A DNA stretch of 64,000 bases from the NCBI GenBank assembly GCA_963971225.1, contig OZ020269.1:75864450-75928449 (forward strand), written 5' to 3'. The stretch comes from Melieria omissa. Taxonomy: Eukaryota; Arthropoda; Insecta; Diptera; Ulidiidae. Shown here piece by piece: positions 54,679 to 64,000 of this stretch. Made by a program: the position numbers and the translations under genes. Position 1 is the stretch's first letter. Each line of letters begins with the position of its first letter. Below the pieces are notes generated by a model that saw only the letters and a list, made by a program, of their open reading frames with translations, did not search any database and was not told the DNA's origin.

Positions 54679-56339
54679 CACTAGTCAGAATAAGTTTGCG
54701 TACAAGGGGTACGTAGTTTTTTTATATGAAAAATAAATCACTTAAAGTAATTTTTCAAAAACAAAATATTTTTTATTTTTTGCGCAAACTTAGTTCTTTT
54801 ATTTCATTAAGATAATAATAACAAAAACTTGACCAAACTGTAAAAGGAGGGCCAAAAACAAAATATGTTATGAATTCACCTCAGAAAAAGTTTGCGTACA
54901 AGATGAGATTATGTAGTTAAAATTCAATTGAAACTAAGTTTTGTCCAAAAATTAATAACTTTGTGAATTTTCTTTTCTCGCTTGAACTCCCTGCAGAAGT
55001 TTTGGCGCAAATTTTTTTAAATTCGGTGTTTTTTCAGCGGTTATTTTGTTATATCCTTGAATTGTTGTATTGGTTAACTATATCTTAGAAGATGGAGTGT
55101 TGTTGGGCTCAGGGTTTAACTGAACCCCTTATATACTCAATTAGATGCACGGTAGGTGACTAAGGAGGGACTTTTGCAACTTTGTTGAGCCAGTTAATAG
55201 CAAACATAGCTTCGCATCGTATGCATTGCGCGCTAAGGTTGAAAAGATATGTTGGAATCTGATCCAAAGTTTTGAAACCTTGGCTTACATAAGCTTTTAG
55301 AATATGTAAATAACCCCCCGGAAGCATTTCTGAATAAAACAACACAGCCTGCTCACTCCTTTTCCTGACATGCAGCCCCATACCATATCTCCACATATGC
55401 AGTGCTTCACTGTTAATTTCAGATTTTTGTTATTAACAGGACCCTGTTCAAATTAGTTGATGCCTTTTAATGCCAAATATGCCAAACCATTATCAGATAA
55501 TAATGAAAGGTCCCACTTTCTACAGATAACAACATTTCGTCCCGGAAATCCGGTTTTTTAGACTCCTTGATGGACTCTTTTACGAAAGCAATTCTGTGCT
55601 CCTTGTAAGTAAGCTAAATATGGGCTTCATACATGCTGTTATGTAGGGGAAGTATGTTTTTTTCAGAACTTGTCTTATAAAGTCACTGCTAATGGGGTTT
55701 ATAAAATATTTCTGTACATTTCTGAAGATATTGGATGCAACTACCCTTAGATTGTGATGCACTGATCGCAAACAATCGAATCCTCTTGCTCGGGTATCTT
55801 AAGAAAATGGTCAGATCGTAGTAACCAAACAAGATTTTCTGTTTTTTTTTTAGATTTAAGATGGCTTTTTGAAATGACGAATGTGCTCTCCCAAAAGTTT
55901 CCCTAATTTCATGAAATTTTTTGTCAATTTTGAAAAGTTTTTGTAAGATTATTCTTTATCCATTTTTAATATTTTTCTGTTGAATTCTATTGCTTTCTAT
56001 AAAATTTCAAGCACATATACGGTTCCAAATAACTTACAAGTCCGTTTACTGTTCAATGGAATAAAAATTTTCCAAAAAAAATAAAGAGCATAACCGGAAG
56101 TTCCCGTTATTAGTTTTGTACGCAAACTTATTCTGCACCGTTTTGTGAGTATATTGTCAATAAATACGAATACATGGAAAATTATTATTTTAATTCATCT
56201 AAAACAGAACAAAAAGTGCAGTTAAGGCATTTATGAATAATGTGGATACGTTTTTATAAACAGAGAACCCATTTTTGAGGTCAAAATTAATCATAAAATA
56301 TTTTTGACTTGCCTGTACGCAAACTTATTCTGACTAGTG
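54679..56339 (-). mobile_element. Decayed Tc1-like element
   Basis: Perfect ends CACTAGTCAGAATAAGTTTG in inverted orientation, each flanked by TA (54677-54678 and 56340-56341). The AGAATAAGTTTGCGTAC block recurs subterminally (near 54885 and 56120), like Tc1 elements with internal transposase sites. Transposase remnants are on the minus strand. Size 1661 bp. Confidence 0.85.
55090..55900 (-). pseudogene. Tc1-like transposase remnants
   Basis: Minus-strand fragments include DMVWGCMSGKGV (the G-x-V-M-V-W-G block before the second catalytic Asp) and FIQKCFRGVIYIF. Further upstream are bits such as FRKRVHQG and LALKGIN. Several stops and frame changes; no catalytic motif intact. Confidence 0.65.
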
Positions 56340-56341
56340 TA

Positions 56342-57049
56342 AATCTTCTCTGTACACCCCCACGCAAGTGTACTTCACGGATTCACGCGCCACATTAACG
56401 CCGGGAAAAGTCTTCGGTCTCCCATTCTTCTAAGCAAGATTTTACGCTGCTGATAGGCAACTCCATTATTTGAAATTTTTGCTTTAAAAATTACTTTTTA
56501 TTTGCAAATTTGCATATTTCGATTTGCAAATCTTTTATTCTGTATTTCATGTTACGGATAAAGTATTCAATATAAATAGTTGCCAGCATTTCAAAGTGTC
56601 TTACGAACAATTTCTCTACTGATTGTAAACAGTTGAAAGACCACAAACATTTTTCAAGGAAATATTAGGCAGATGGCTCAAATGAGAACAAAAAATGCAT
56701 TATATTGTGGAAGCGCAGGAACTACCTAGGGAAAACTAAGTATAGGGGCTCTTTTGAAAGCTTATTTCATTGGCTTAATAAAACTAAAAAATAGGTGGCA
56801 CATTTTAAGAGATAGTTTGAAAATATGTATTTTAGTTTCTAAAGCAAACTTTGAATAAGCCCAGACAAACTTCGGAGCGTAATATTAAATCCTCTCAATG
56901 AGCTAAGTATAATTGTGTGCAAATATAGCGTATAATTTTAAAGGGTCTTTCATTAAGGATATAAAATTTTGATTCTTTAATAAAACACCAAGTATTTGAG
57001 ATATTGGGATATTCCAGCTGTAATACACATGTTACATTTAACTATAAAA
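56342..57049. other. Spacer
   Basis: No gene recognised. A few short minus-strand frames near 56400-56470 (KILLRRMGDRR) are reminiscent of transposon protein but too short to place. Confidence 0.4.
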
Positions 57050-57400
57050 TTCGATCTCGATCATATGACCACCGCGAGCCCATTTACAGTGGTCGATTCT
57101 TTGAACCCAATTACCACCACCCTTGCACCTCTGGCCTGAAAACCACACCCCATAGTTTTTGCGGATGCAATGGTGTCTCTTGAACTACATGTGGGTTTTT
57201 TGCTGTCCAATAACGGATATTTTGTTTATTGACAAAGCCATTAAGCCATTAAAGAGCCTCATCGCTAAAGGTGTTTTTTTGAGGAAACCCTTGATTTTCT
57301 CGAAACTTGTCCAGAGCCCAATCGCAGAAAGGGCTCTTCAAATGATCAAGTGACTTCAGCTCTTGAGTCAATTTAGCTCATTGGCTCATTCTGAATGGAC
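57050..57400 (-). pseudogene. IS630-type transposase fragment (DUF4817 group)
   Basis: The minus strand reads CDWALDKFRENQGFPQKNTFSDEALFNG (positions 57255-57340, partly), containing the first catalytic Asp in FSDEA. Then come RHHCIRKNYGVWFSGQ and the C-terminal RGGHMIEI near 57060. This corresponds to the domain missing from the short element at 34690. Stops break it. No ends found. Confidence 0.6.
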
Positions 57401-57743
57401 ACACGGCTGCGATATTTTCGGTACTTCGAGCGGTGCGACGTCTCTTTGGCACTGCAACATCAAACAGTGAAAATTTGAAAAATGTTTGAGGTTATATAAA
57501 TATTCGAAATTGCAATGTCTCTATTGAAAGATCCTTTAAACAGTGTCTTTTCGCCCAACTACATGAATGCAGTGACTCCCTTATTTGACATAAACGATTT
57601 TATTTTTGGATTATAAATTTTTCCCTCGCACTACGAACAGTATTCGTTGATAAAGGAAAATGCCGTCACACACACTTTAACACTAGGATGAGCGACTACT
57701 TTGGAGGCGCTAAGTGGAGCAACTGGGCCTCGCGAGGCCCATA
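57401..57743. other. Spacer
   Basis: No feature seen except the target-site sequence of the following hAT element. Confidence 0.4.
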
Positions 57744-57751
57744 AGCGATGA

Positions 57752-60700
57752 CAGTGGCGGATTCAGGGGGGGGGGGTTTTGGGGGTTCAAACCCCCCCCG
57801 AAATATTAGGGTCGACTTTAAAACTGCATACAAATAAAAAGGCATTTTTGTTTTTTGAATGGTTTTTCGACACATTTATATACGGCGACATCGCTCGTCG
57901 GATTTCATAATTAATTTTTTTTTAATATCTGATAACTCAATTTGTATAACGGCCCTGTTTAATTCAGACACAACCAAAAATAATAAAAGGAATTTAATGA
58001 AATTAAGTTCTTTCAAAACACATTACATTGTGATAATAAATTCGTCAAGTTGGCTTTGAATTAGAGCGCCATCTGTTGGATTAAAGCGGAAATGTGCTAA
58101 AAAATTGATTTTTGGATTTGTCGACTATTCCAACGGATTTTTCCGTTGTTAATTCAAAAATTTGTTTGCTTGGGTTCCTGGAAATATTCAAATTTGTCGA
58201 TTAGCACCCTTTGCATTATTAAAATTATTTGCTGAATTTCGTCGCGACAAGATAACGGTTCATAATTATTTGACATGCAGATGCTAGTGTAATGAATTTT
58301 ATGAATTCACTGATCAGTACTAACTTGCATTGAATAAGAGCAGTTGTGTAAAAGTGAGGTTCTTGTGCTTTGTTATATTAAAAAAAATGAGTAAGAGAAC
58401 AATTAATTCGTTTTTTAAACCATCAAGTGCTTTGAAACAATGTGACAACAATCACGATTCAAGTGAAAATAGTGCTGCGTGCACTAGCAAAAAATTGAAA
58501 ACCAATGTAAGAAATGTAATCTAAATATTAATACATATTTAAATAATCCCTCGAGTTTAATTTTTACAGGATATTCCGAACGATATAGCAAAATTCTGCC
58601 GTCGTAAATTAAATGATGAGGAGAAAGATGAGGTTCTTTCTAAAATGTGGATACCGGATGTACATTATAAGTTCCCACAATCTGGTGAACGTCATTTAAA
58701 ATTTCAATCGTCGTGGTTGCGGACTTATTCTTGGCTGGTATATTCTGCTGAAGAGGACGGCTGTTACTGCAAATATTGTGTTACATTCGGAGCTGATTCT
58801 GTTGGCAAAGGTGGACATGAAAACACTCAATTTTTTGTTCAACGCCCATTTAAAAATTGGAAAAAAGCGTTAGAAAAATTCAAAGAGCATCAAGCCAAAA
58901 CCTACCATGGAAACGCCATGGTGGATGGACAAAATTTCAAGTTGGTATATGAAAACAAAAAAAACGATATTACGTCCGAAATTGATCGCGGGTTGGAGCT
59001 CACCAAACTTGAAAATAGAAAGAAACTGACTCCAATTGTGCGGGCTGTTCTATTTTGTGGTAGGCAGGGCCTCTCTTTACGAGGTCATAGAGATGATGGA
59101 CCATTATCAACGGAATGTCCAACCGAAAATGATGGAAACTTTCGAGCGCTTCTGCGCTTTGCAATAAAAAGCGGTGATGAGAATCTAAAAACTCATTTAA
59201 CAACAGCAGGCAAAAAGGAAACCTACATAAGCAAAACTATTCAGAACGAAATTATCGAAGCGGCAGGAAAAATAATTTCGTCAAAATTGGTTCAACGCAT
59301 CAATGAATCCAGATGTTTTTCGGTGATTGCAGATGAAACGACAGATGTAGGCGGTATCGAACAGTTTTCAATTTGTTTAATTTCAAATTTCCGATTATCA
59401 AATTTGTGAAGACTTTCTTTCTTTTGTTCCGGTTGTCGATGCCACTGGAAAAGGTCTAGCAAATACATTGTTGACTGCATTGAAAGATTTGGGTGTAAAC
59501 TTAAATTTTTTGAGAGGACAAGGTATTTTTTGATCAACCATTTGTTAGTACGAAATTTTTCTAGTATTCATCTCTTACATTTTTAAGGCTACGATGGTGC
59601 GCGTTCTATGAGTGGGGAACAAAAGGGCTGTGCAGCTATTATTGAAAAGAGTCATCCCAATGCATATTATGTCCATTGCGCTAACCACAACTTAAATCTG
59701 GCTATAACTCACGCGTGTAAAATATCACCTATAAGAAATTGCATAGCTACTATGAAAGAAGTAGTAAATTTATTCCGACAGTCCACCAAAGCGGGTCAGG
59801 TGTTAAAAGATAGAATTAAAACTTGTTGCCCGACCGCAAAACAGACGCGTCTTCTAAAGTTTTGTGAAACTCGTTGGGTAGAACATTTAAATTCGTTGAG
59901 CCTTTTTTATGATTTATTCGAACATATATGTTTCGCGTTAGAAGAGTTGAATGATAAAAATATAATGACAGATGGTCTAAAACCATACACATTACTATCT
60001 GCTCTTCAAACGTCGCAATTTATAGTTGCGTTAGCAGTTATGAAGCCAATATTTGCTATGACAAAAAATGTCAGCGCACAATTGCAGGAAAAGAATTGTG
60101 ATCTCAGCCGCTGTTTAGACTTTGCAAAATCAGTTTATGAAGAGTTGCAAGAGTTGCGTGGAAACGCGCATGATGAGTTTCTGAATATCTTTGAACAAGC
60201 TAAAGAAAAGGCAAATAATGTTGGATTTATGATAGAAGTACCTCGACGAGTTGGACGTCAAATTAATCGAGACAATTATGTCGGAGAGCCAGAGGACTAT
60301 TTTCGTTGCTCCATATATATCCCCTTTCTAGATCATTATTCAGATCAAATAACTTTAAGGTTTGTAAAGCATGGAAATTTACTGTCCAAAATGCAGAATA
60401 TTTTACCCAGCAAGGCATTTGGTTTACAAAGCAATGATATCCAAAGAACGGCTAAATTGTTCGAAAAATATTGGCCAGACGATTTTTCAACGTCTGTTGA
60501 TGACTTCATGGCAGAGCTGATTATGTGGCGCCGGTACTTTTTTGTAAATAATATTTGTAATAATTGTTAAACAATTCAATAATTCTATCAGATATTGGGC
60601 CAATGTACCAAAAATTAATTTGCCGGAAAATTTTATTGACGCTTTAAACCAGTGCGATGAAAAGCTCTATCCATTAATTTTCAATTTTTTGAAGATTGGT

Positions 60701-61034
60701 GCAACACTGCCAGTGTCTGTTGCAACAAGCGAACGGTCATTTTCAACACTACGTCGATTGAAATCTTATTTACGGAGCAGCATTGGGCAAGACAGATTAC
60801 TTGGTTTGGCACTTCTTAATGTGCATCGAGACATAGAAGTTGATCCTGCAAACATTTTAGACGAGCTTGCAAAAAAGCGTAAGCGTAAACTATCTTTCGC
60901 GTTGTAAACAAAATACATGTATATATCTTTTCAATTAATATCTTTATAATAAGTACATGCACATAAACATTTATGAATATTAAAAAATTACTTACTTAAA
61001 ACCCCCCCGAAATATTTTTCTGGATCCGCCCCTG
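57752..61034 (+). mobile_element. hAT element with G-tract ends
   Basis: Ends CAGTGGCGGATTCAGG and, reversed, CAGGGGCGGATCCAGA, with the exact 8-bp duplication AGCGATGA at 57744-57751 and 61035-61042. Next to each end is a G7-10/C8 tract (AACCCCCCCGAAATATT on the right). The interior encodes a transposase of the DUF4371/ZMYM-like hAT group. 3283 bp is full length for such elements. Confidence 0.92.
58387..60907 (+). pseudogene. hAT transposase (DUF4371/ZMYM-like), spliced, two lesions
   Basis: The start MSKRTINSFFKPSSALKQ is a PCNA-interaction-like motif common in this group. Exon 1 ends at 58506 (AAT|GTAAGA) and exon 2 starts at 58570, both phase 0. Then come the TTF-type zinc finger (YSAEEDGCYCKYCVTF), LSLRGHRDDG, SVIADETTDVGG (first catalytic Asp) and an intron about 59522-59587. 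After it are GYDGARSMSGEQKGC (second Asp), CANHNLNLAI, CETRWVEHLNSL and finally LPVSVATSERSFSTLRRLK (dimerisation domain with the third acidic residue nearby). A one-base shift near 59390 and a stop at 60568 interrupt the frame. Otherwise it is long and well preserved. It would move this element in the nucleus. Confidence 0.85.
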
Positions 61035-61042
61035 AGCGATGA

Positions 61043-61239
61043 TCAGCTGTTCTGATATTGGGCACACGTACTCTATGATAGTATAGCTATGTGTCGATGT
61101 AATTATTAGGGGGATTTCTTAAGAGAGGGGGGTTGAGGTGCCCTAAAAAGTAAAACTGCTTTTTGTATATGGCACAAGATTTAATTAATTTATTTATTGA
61201 TTAAATTCAAATCAACACAAAAAGAGACGGTTTATTCTG
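61043..61239. other. Spacer
   Basis: Nothing recognised. Confidence 0.4.
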
Positions 61240-61430
61240 TAGTACAGCCATGGCACAAACATATTTTATTTACAGAAGCGTGTTCAAGGCACATGAGTTT
61301 TTTGCATGTTTTACACGATAAGAATGTTTTGCGCCGTTTTTCGTCATGTTGAGGATTACACCACGCACAGTCCTTTTGTTCTTTCTTTGCTGGTCGTGCG
61401 GATGTGCTTGGTGCTGGTAATAAAGACAGA
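61240..61430 (-). pseudogene. piggyBac transposase C-terminal Cys-rich domain
   Basis: The minus strand from about 61425 reads DCAWCNPQHDEKRRKTF, then SCKTCKKLMCLEHASVNKIC and CHGC. This is the RING-like Cys/His cluster (C-x2-C, C-x2-C, C-x2-H, C-x-C-x2-C) at the end of piggyBac transposases, which binds the element ends. A stop follows. The rest of the gene is missing except a possible N-terminal piece at 62380-62570. Confidence 0.7.
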
Positions 61431-61572
61431 ATTTACAATGCATATATTATTTTTTTTAATCACTTACAAAAACATTAAATTTCGCCATAGCTGCACTGAT
61501 ATCAGGCCAGTGACTAACGTAACTTTTCATTGCTCTATTTGCCATGTAACAAGGGACCAACTGAGACATTAA

Positions 61573-62212
61573 GGGGGTCCTCTAGTTGAAAATTTTGAAA
61601 AAATCGATTTCTTTTTATTTCATATTTTTATAGCATAACTATCATAGAACGAACGGATTTTGTCGAATTCGTATACGTCTCTGAGATACGGAGCCTCAAA
61701 TTTTAAAACTTTAAACGCGTTTTTCTCGAAAACACATTTTTTGACCATTGCGCCATGATTCCGTCGAAACTAATTGATCGATTCATTTGATTCTTGTTTT
61801 GCTATATTCAAAACTTTTTGCTCCACGGGTTAACCTACGGAGATTGCGCTCCATTGACTAGCCGATTTTTGGGCGAGTTTTTAGAGCAAAAAAAGGGTGA
61901 ATTTCGAAAAAACCAAACACGTTAAAACGATGCCGCGGGTCCGATTTTGATCAGATCGGGTTCATTATAGGTCATCCTTTAATTGGAGTAATGCTTTTTA
62001 AGCGACAATTTTTGGATTACATTTGAGACGAACAGGGACAAAGTAAGGGTGGCGGACCCTAACAATGTTAGCGGTAGCACGTGGAAAATTTTTTTTGTAT
62101 AATTCAATATGTAAGAATAAATATACGAAGAATTATCTCATTATCATTTGCAGTTTCTGAAAAAAAAATCCCAAAAAACTTTTAAAAACACCGTTTGTAC
62201 TAGAGGGCCTCC
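61573..62212. mobile_element. TTAA MITE with GGGGGTCCTCTAGT ends, copy 2
   Basis: TTAA at 61569-61572 and 62213-62216. Inverted ends GGGGGTCCTCTAGT/GGAGGCCCTCTAGT. Reverse orientation relative to 41476-42172, interior similar throughout. Noncoding. Confidence 0.87.
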
Positions 62213-62379
62213 TTAAAAGCTTTAGGTATTCACGACGTTTATCAGTTTTGAGTAATCGTTTAAATTAATCTCGAACAATAAATAATGCCAAGCCAGGAAT
62301 ATCTATTATGTTATAAAATATGGAAAGTGGCCAACGGTTTGAGCAACGCTTACAACAGTAGCTACTGAGCATCTCTGAC

Positions 62380-62570
62380 GCTTTTTCATCAGGCGGTATA
62401 TAATCTTCATCGACGTCATCGCTATTACTATATGGATCGTCTTCCTCATCCCTGAAGTTTTCACTTTCAAAAAAGAGCTGCTGTGAGCTGCTGGCGATCT
62501 GTTGGCAGCCTACTAAACCGACGGCGCCTACTTAGGACCATCCCACACTTCATCGCTTATTCCTGGCATT
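62380..62570 (-). pseudogene. Possible piggyBac transposase N-terminus
   Basis: A minus-strand acidic segment, QLFFESENFRDEEDDPYSN then SDDVDEDYIPPDEKASEML, resembles the acidic N-termini of piggyBac transposases. A possible start MPGISDEVWDG lies upstream in another frame. Together with 61240-61430 it would be one gene whose catalytic part was lost, now containing the MITE. Confidence 0.45.
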
Positions 62571-64000
62571 TTAAGTAGTTCAAACACAGAAAAGCGGAGA
62601 GCACAAGAAAACACAGTATAAATTGTAATCCGCATTGGTGGCAACACTGGACAACTTGATGCACATGAGTCACCCGGTCGTGCGATCGATAGTTAAGCAA
62701 CTAAGTTATTGCTTTCTTCTTGATCTGACCCAGTGACAGTGTTGCCGCTGTAAAATTTTAAAAAGTCGCAGAAAAAGTGTCACAGCCGCAAAAAAAGTGT
62801 CAAGTGATCCAATTTTATTATACCATGTACATATATAAGTATAAACTTTCATTATTTCACTTTTCAAAACTCATTATTTTTAATAAATTTCTAAACAAGA
62901 TAATTTTCTGTGAAAAAAACTGTTTTCTCCTAAAATTTATTGATAAGAAATATATTAAAAAGTCCCAATATGCATGTTTCGTATTTATTACGAAAACATT
63001 TCAAAGCATATGCGTGATGAGTATTTTGAAACACGCAAAAATAAAAAAATTAACTTAACGAAACAATTTTCAAAATGTAGGGGAATTCTTTGTAAGGTGC
63101 CACTCCAAGCAAAAAAATTCCTACCGTCATTTAAGGTGTATATGACAACATAAATTTTAATGCGGTTTTTAAGGGGGAAAAATGTAAAATTTTGTTAAGA
63201 AAAAACTTAAAAATAAAGCTGAAGGTTTTCGTTGCGGTGAAAAATAAATCAAATACGTCTAAAAAACTAAGATAAATATCAGTGTTGGACTTAATTTTTA
63301 ATGCTTTTTCATAATCCGAAATGATATCCGAGCATATCGTAAGAGGAGAACATTTATTCAATGATTTCCAAAATGGCGTGAAAATGTAAAGTGCCACCCC
63401 TCTTTTTTCATTTTATTTGTGATACTACATAAGTATTTCGGTAAAATGACTTTTTCTTGCTCGGAATCGTCATTAAAATGAATTTAAAGTGTTAGTCAAT
63501 TTTTCTCTAATCCTATCATGAGGCAAAAATTAGTTCAGTTGTGTGTATTAATGTCCATGTAGTTATTCGTTTAATTCGTTACCATTCAATATGCTTTTGG
63601 CTTTCGGTCATTTTCTATTCAATTCAAATTAAATTCAATAATCTTTCGTAAATTTTCTAAATCATGCATTTTTACTTGAGATTTCTACGTTTTTTGCGAT
63701 TTTTTTAGGGGATGTCACTTTAGATTAAAAACTTTTAGGTTGTCGATTTTGGAAATTGGCTGTAAAATTAGTATTTACAAAAAATTCAAATGAGGTGTTT
63801 CCTTGGATCATAGCCCTTTAAACCATCTTTCTAACGGTATATTAACATTGGCGATAAGTTAATTTTCAAACGAGTTATACCCAAAAAGTGCCACCACGTG
63901 GTGGTAAATTACATAGAATTCCTTTTGATAAAAAAAAGGGGGCAAAAGTCGCATGATTTTGAAGAAAAGTGTCAAAATAAGCCTATTTTTAAAAAGTCGG
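62571..64000. other. AT-rich spacer with AAAAGTCGCA/AAAAGTGTCA motifs
   Basis: No gene recognised. AAAAAGTCGCA and AAAAAGTGTCA strings at 62756-62805 recur at 63945-63980, direct-repeat-like, and AAAGTGCCAC strings recur in between. GTGCCACCACGTGGTGG at 63888-63904 includes a short palindrome. Confidence 0.4.

Overview
This is eukaryotic DNA from an insect, most likely a higher dipteran of the fruit-fly (Tephritidae) type. The reasons are the spliced genes with GT/AG introns, the AT-rich spacer, tRNA-headed SINEs, Tc1/mariner, hAT, piggyBac and Ty3/gypsy elements, an R1-type LINE, and a nearly complete mariner. The species is inferred, not proven. About four fifths of the window is transposon-derived and much of it is nested insertion.

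The one host gene I can support lies on the + strand between about 31.8 and 52.4 kb. Two adjoining coding exons (47606-48313 and 48383-50481) encode a Ser/His/Pro-rich nuclear-type protein. It carries, in order, an FASALRNLAKQ motif, an FQPYRSDDRL motif, an SLPYPEQL motif and a long Arg/Glu-rich helix. This order resembles vertebrate GSE1 (genetic suppressor element 1, a CoREST/LSD1-HDAC-associated protein). I propose a short first coding exon at 31777-31831, in matching phase, and an alternative C-terminus at 51712-51954. The 15.8-kb intron between the first two exons is packed with mobile elements.

Region by region: 1-2.7 kb, spacer, a TAA-flanked Harbinger-like element and a dispersed repeat. 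2.8-5.2 kb, an IS630/Tc1-mariner element broken by a foldback element that itself carries a SINE. 5.3-10.2 kb, a Russian-doll nest (repeat, TTAA element, solo LTR, dispersed repeat, inverted-duplicated Tc1 element). 10.3-11.6 kb, a nearly palindromic TTA-flanked element with a SINE in one arm. 12-22.5 kb, a dead R1-type LINE on the minus strand, cut by a SINE, a 4.5-kb hAT element with 8-bp target duplication, and a TTAA MITE. 22.5-28.3 kb, a scrambled transposon copy, a foldback of tandem repeats, degenerate minisatellite, a MITE and a dispersed GGGCGTGG-rich family. 28.3-31.7 kb, mostly unique-looking sequence with a perfect 51-bp inverted repeat and a SINE, possibly the upstream region of the host gene.

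32-47 kb (first intron): an inverted-repeat element with an 8-bp target duplication and a 144-bp tandem array, a short IS630-type element, a LINE tail, a decayed piggyBac, several TTAA MITEs, SINE fragments, and a Ty3/gypsy element broken by an insertion with CACAGTG ends and a 5-bp CGACG duplication (Transib-like). 47.6-52.4 kb: GSE1-like exons. 53-64 kb: mariner with an intact catalytic triad, a decayed Tc1 element, an IS630-type transposase fragment, a 3.3-kb hAT element of the DUF4371/ZMYM type with 8-bp target duplication, and piggyBac remnants split by a TTAA MITE.

The transposons do not form a joint pathway. Their nesting gives a relative order of insertions. I found no conventional tRNA, rRNA or CRISPR locus.
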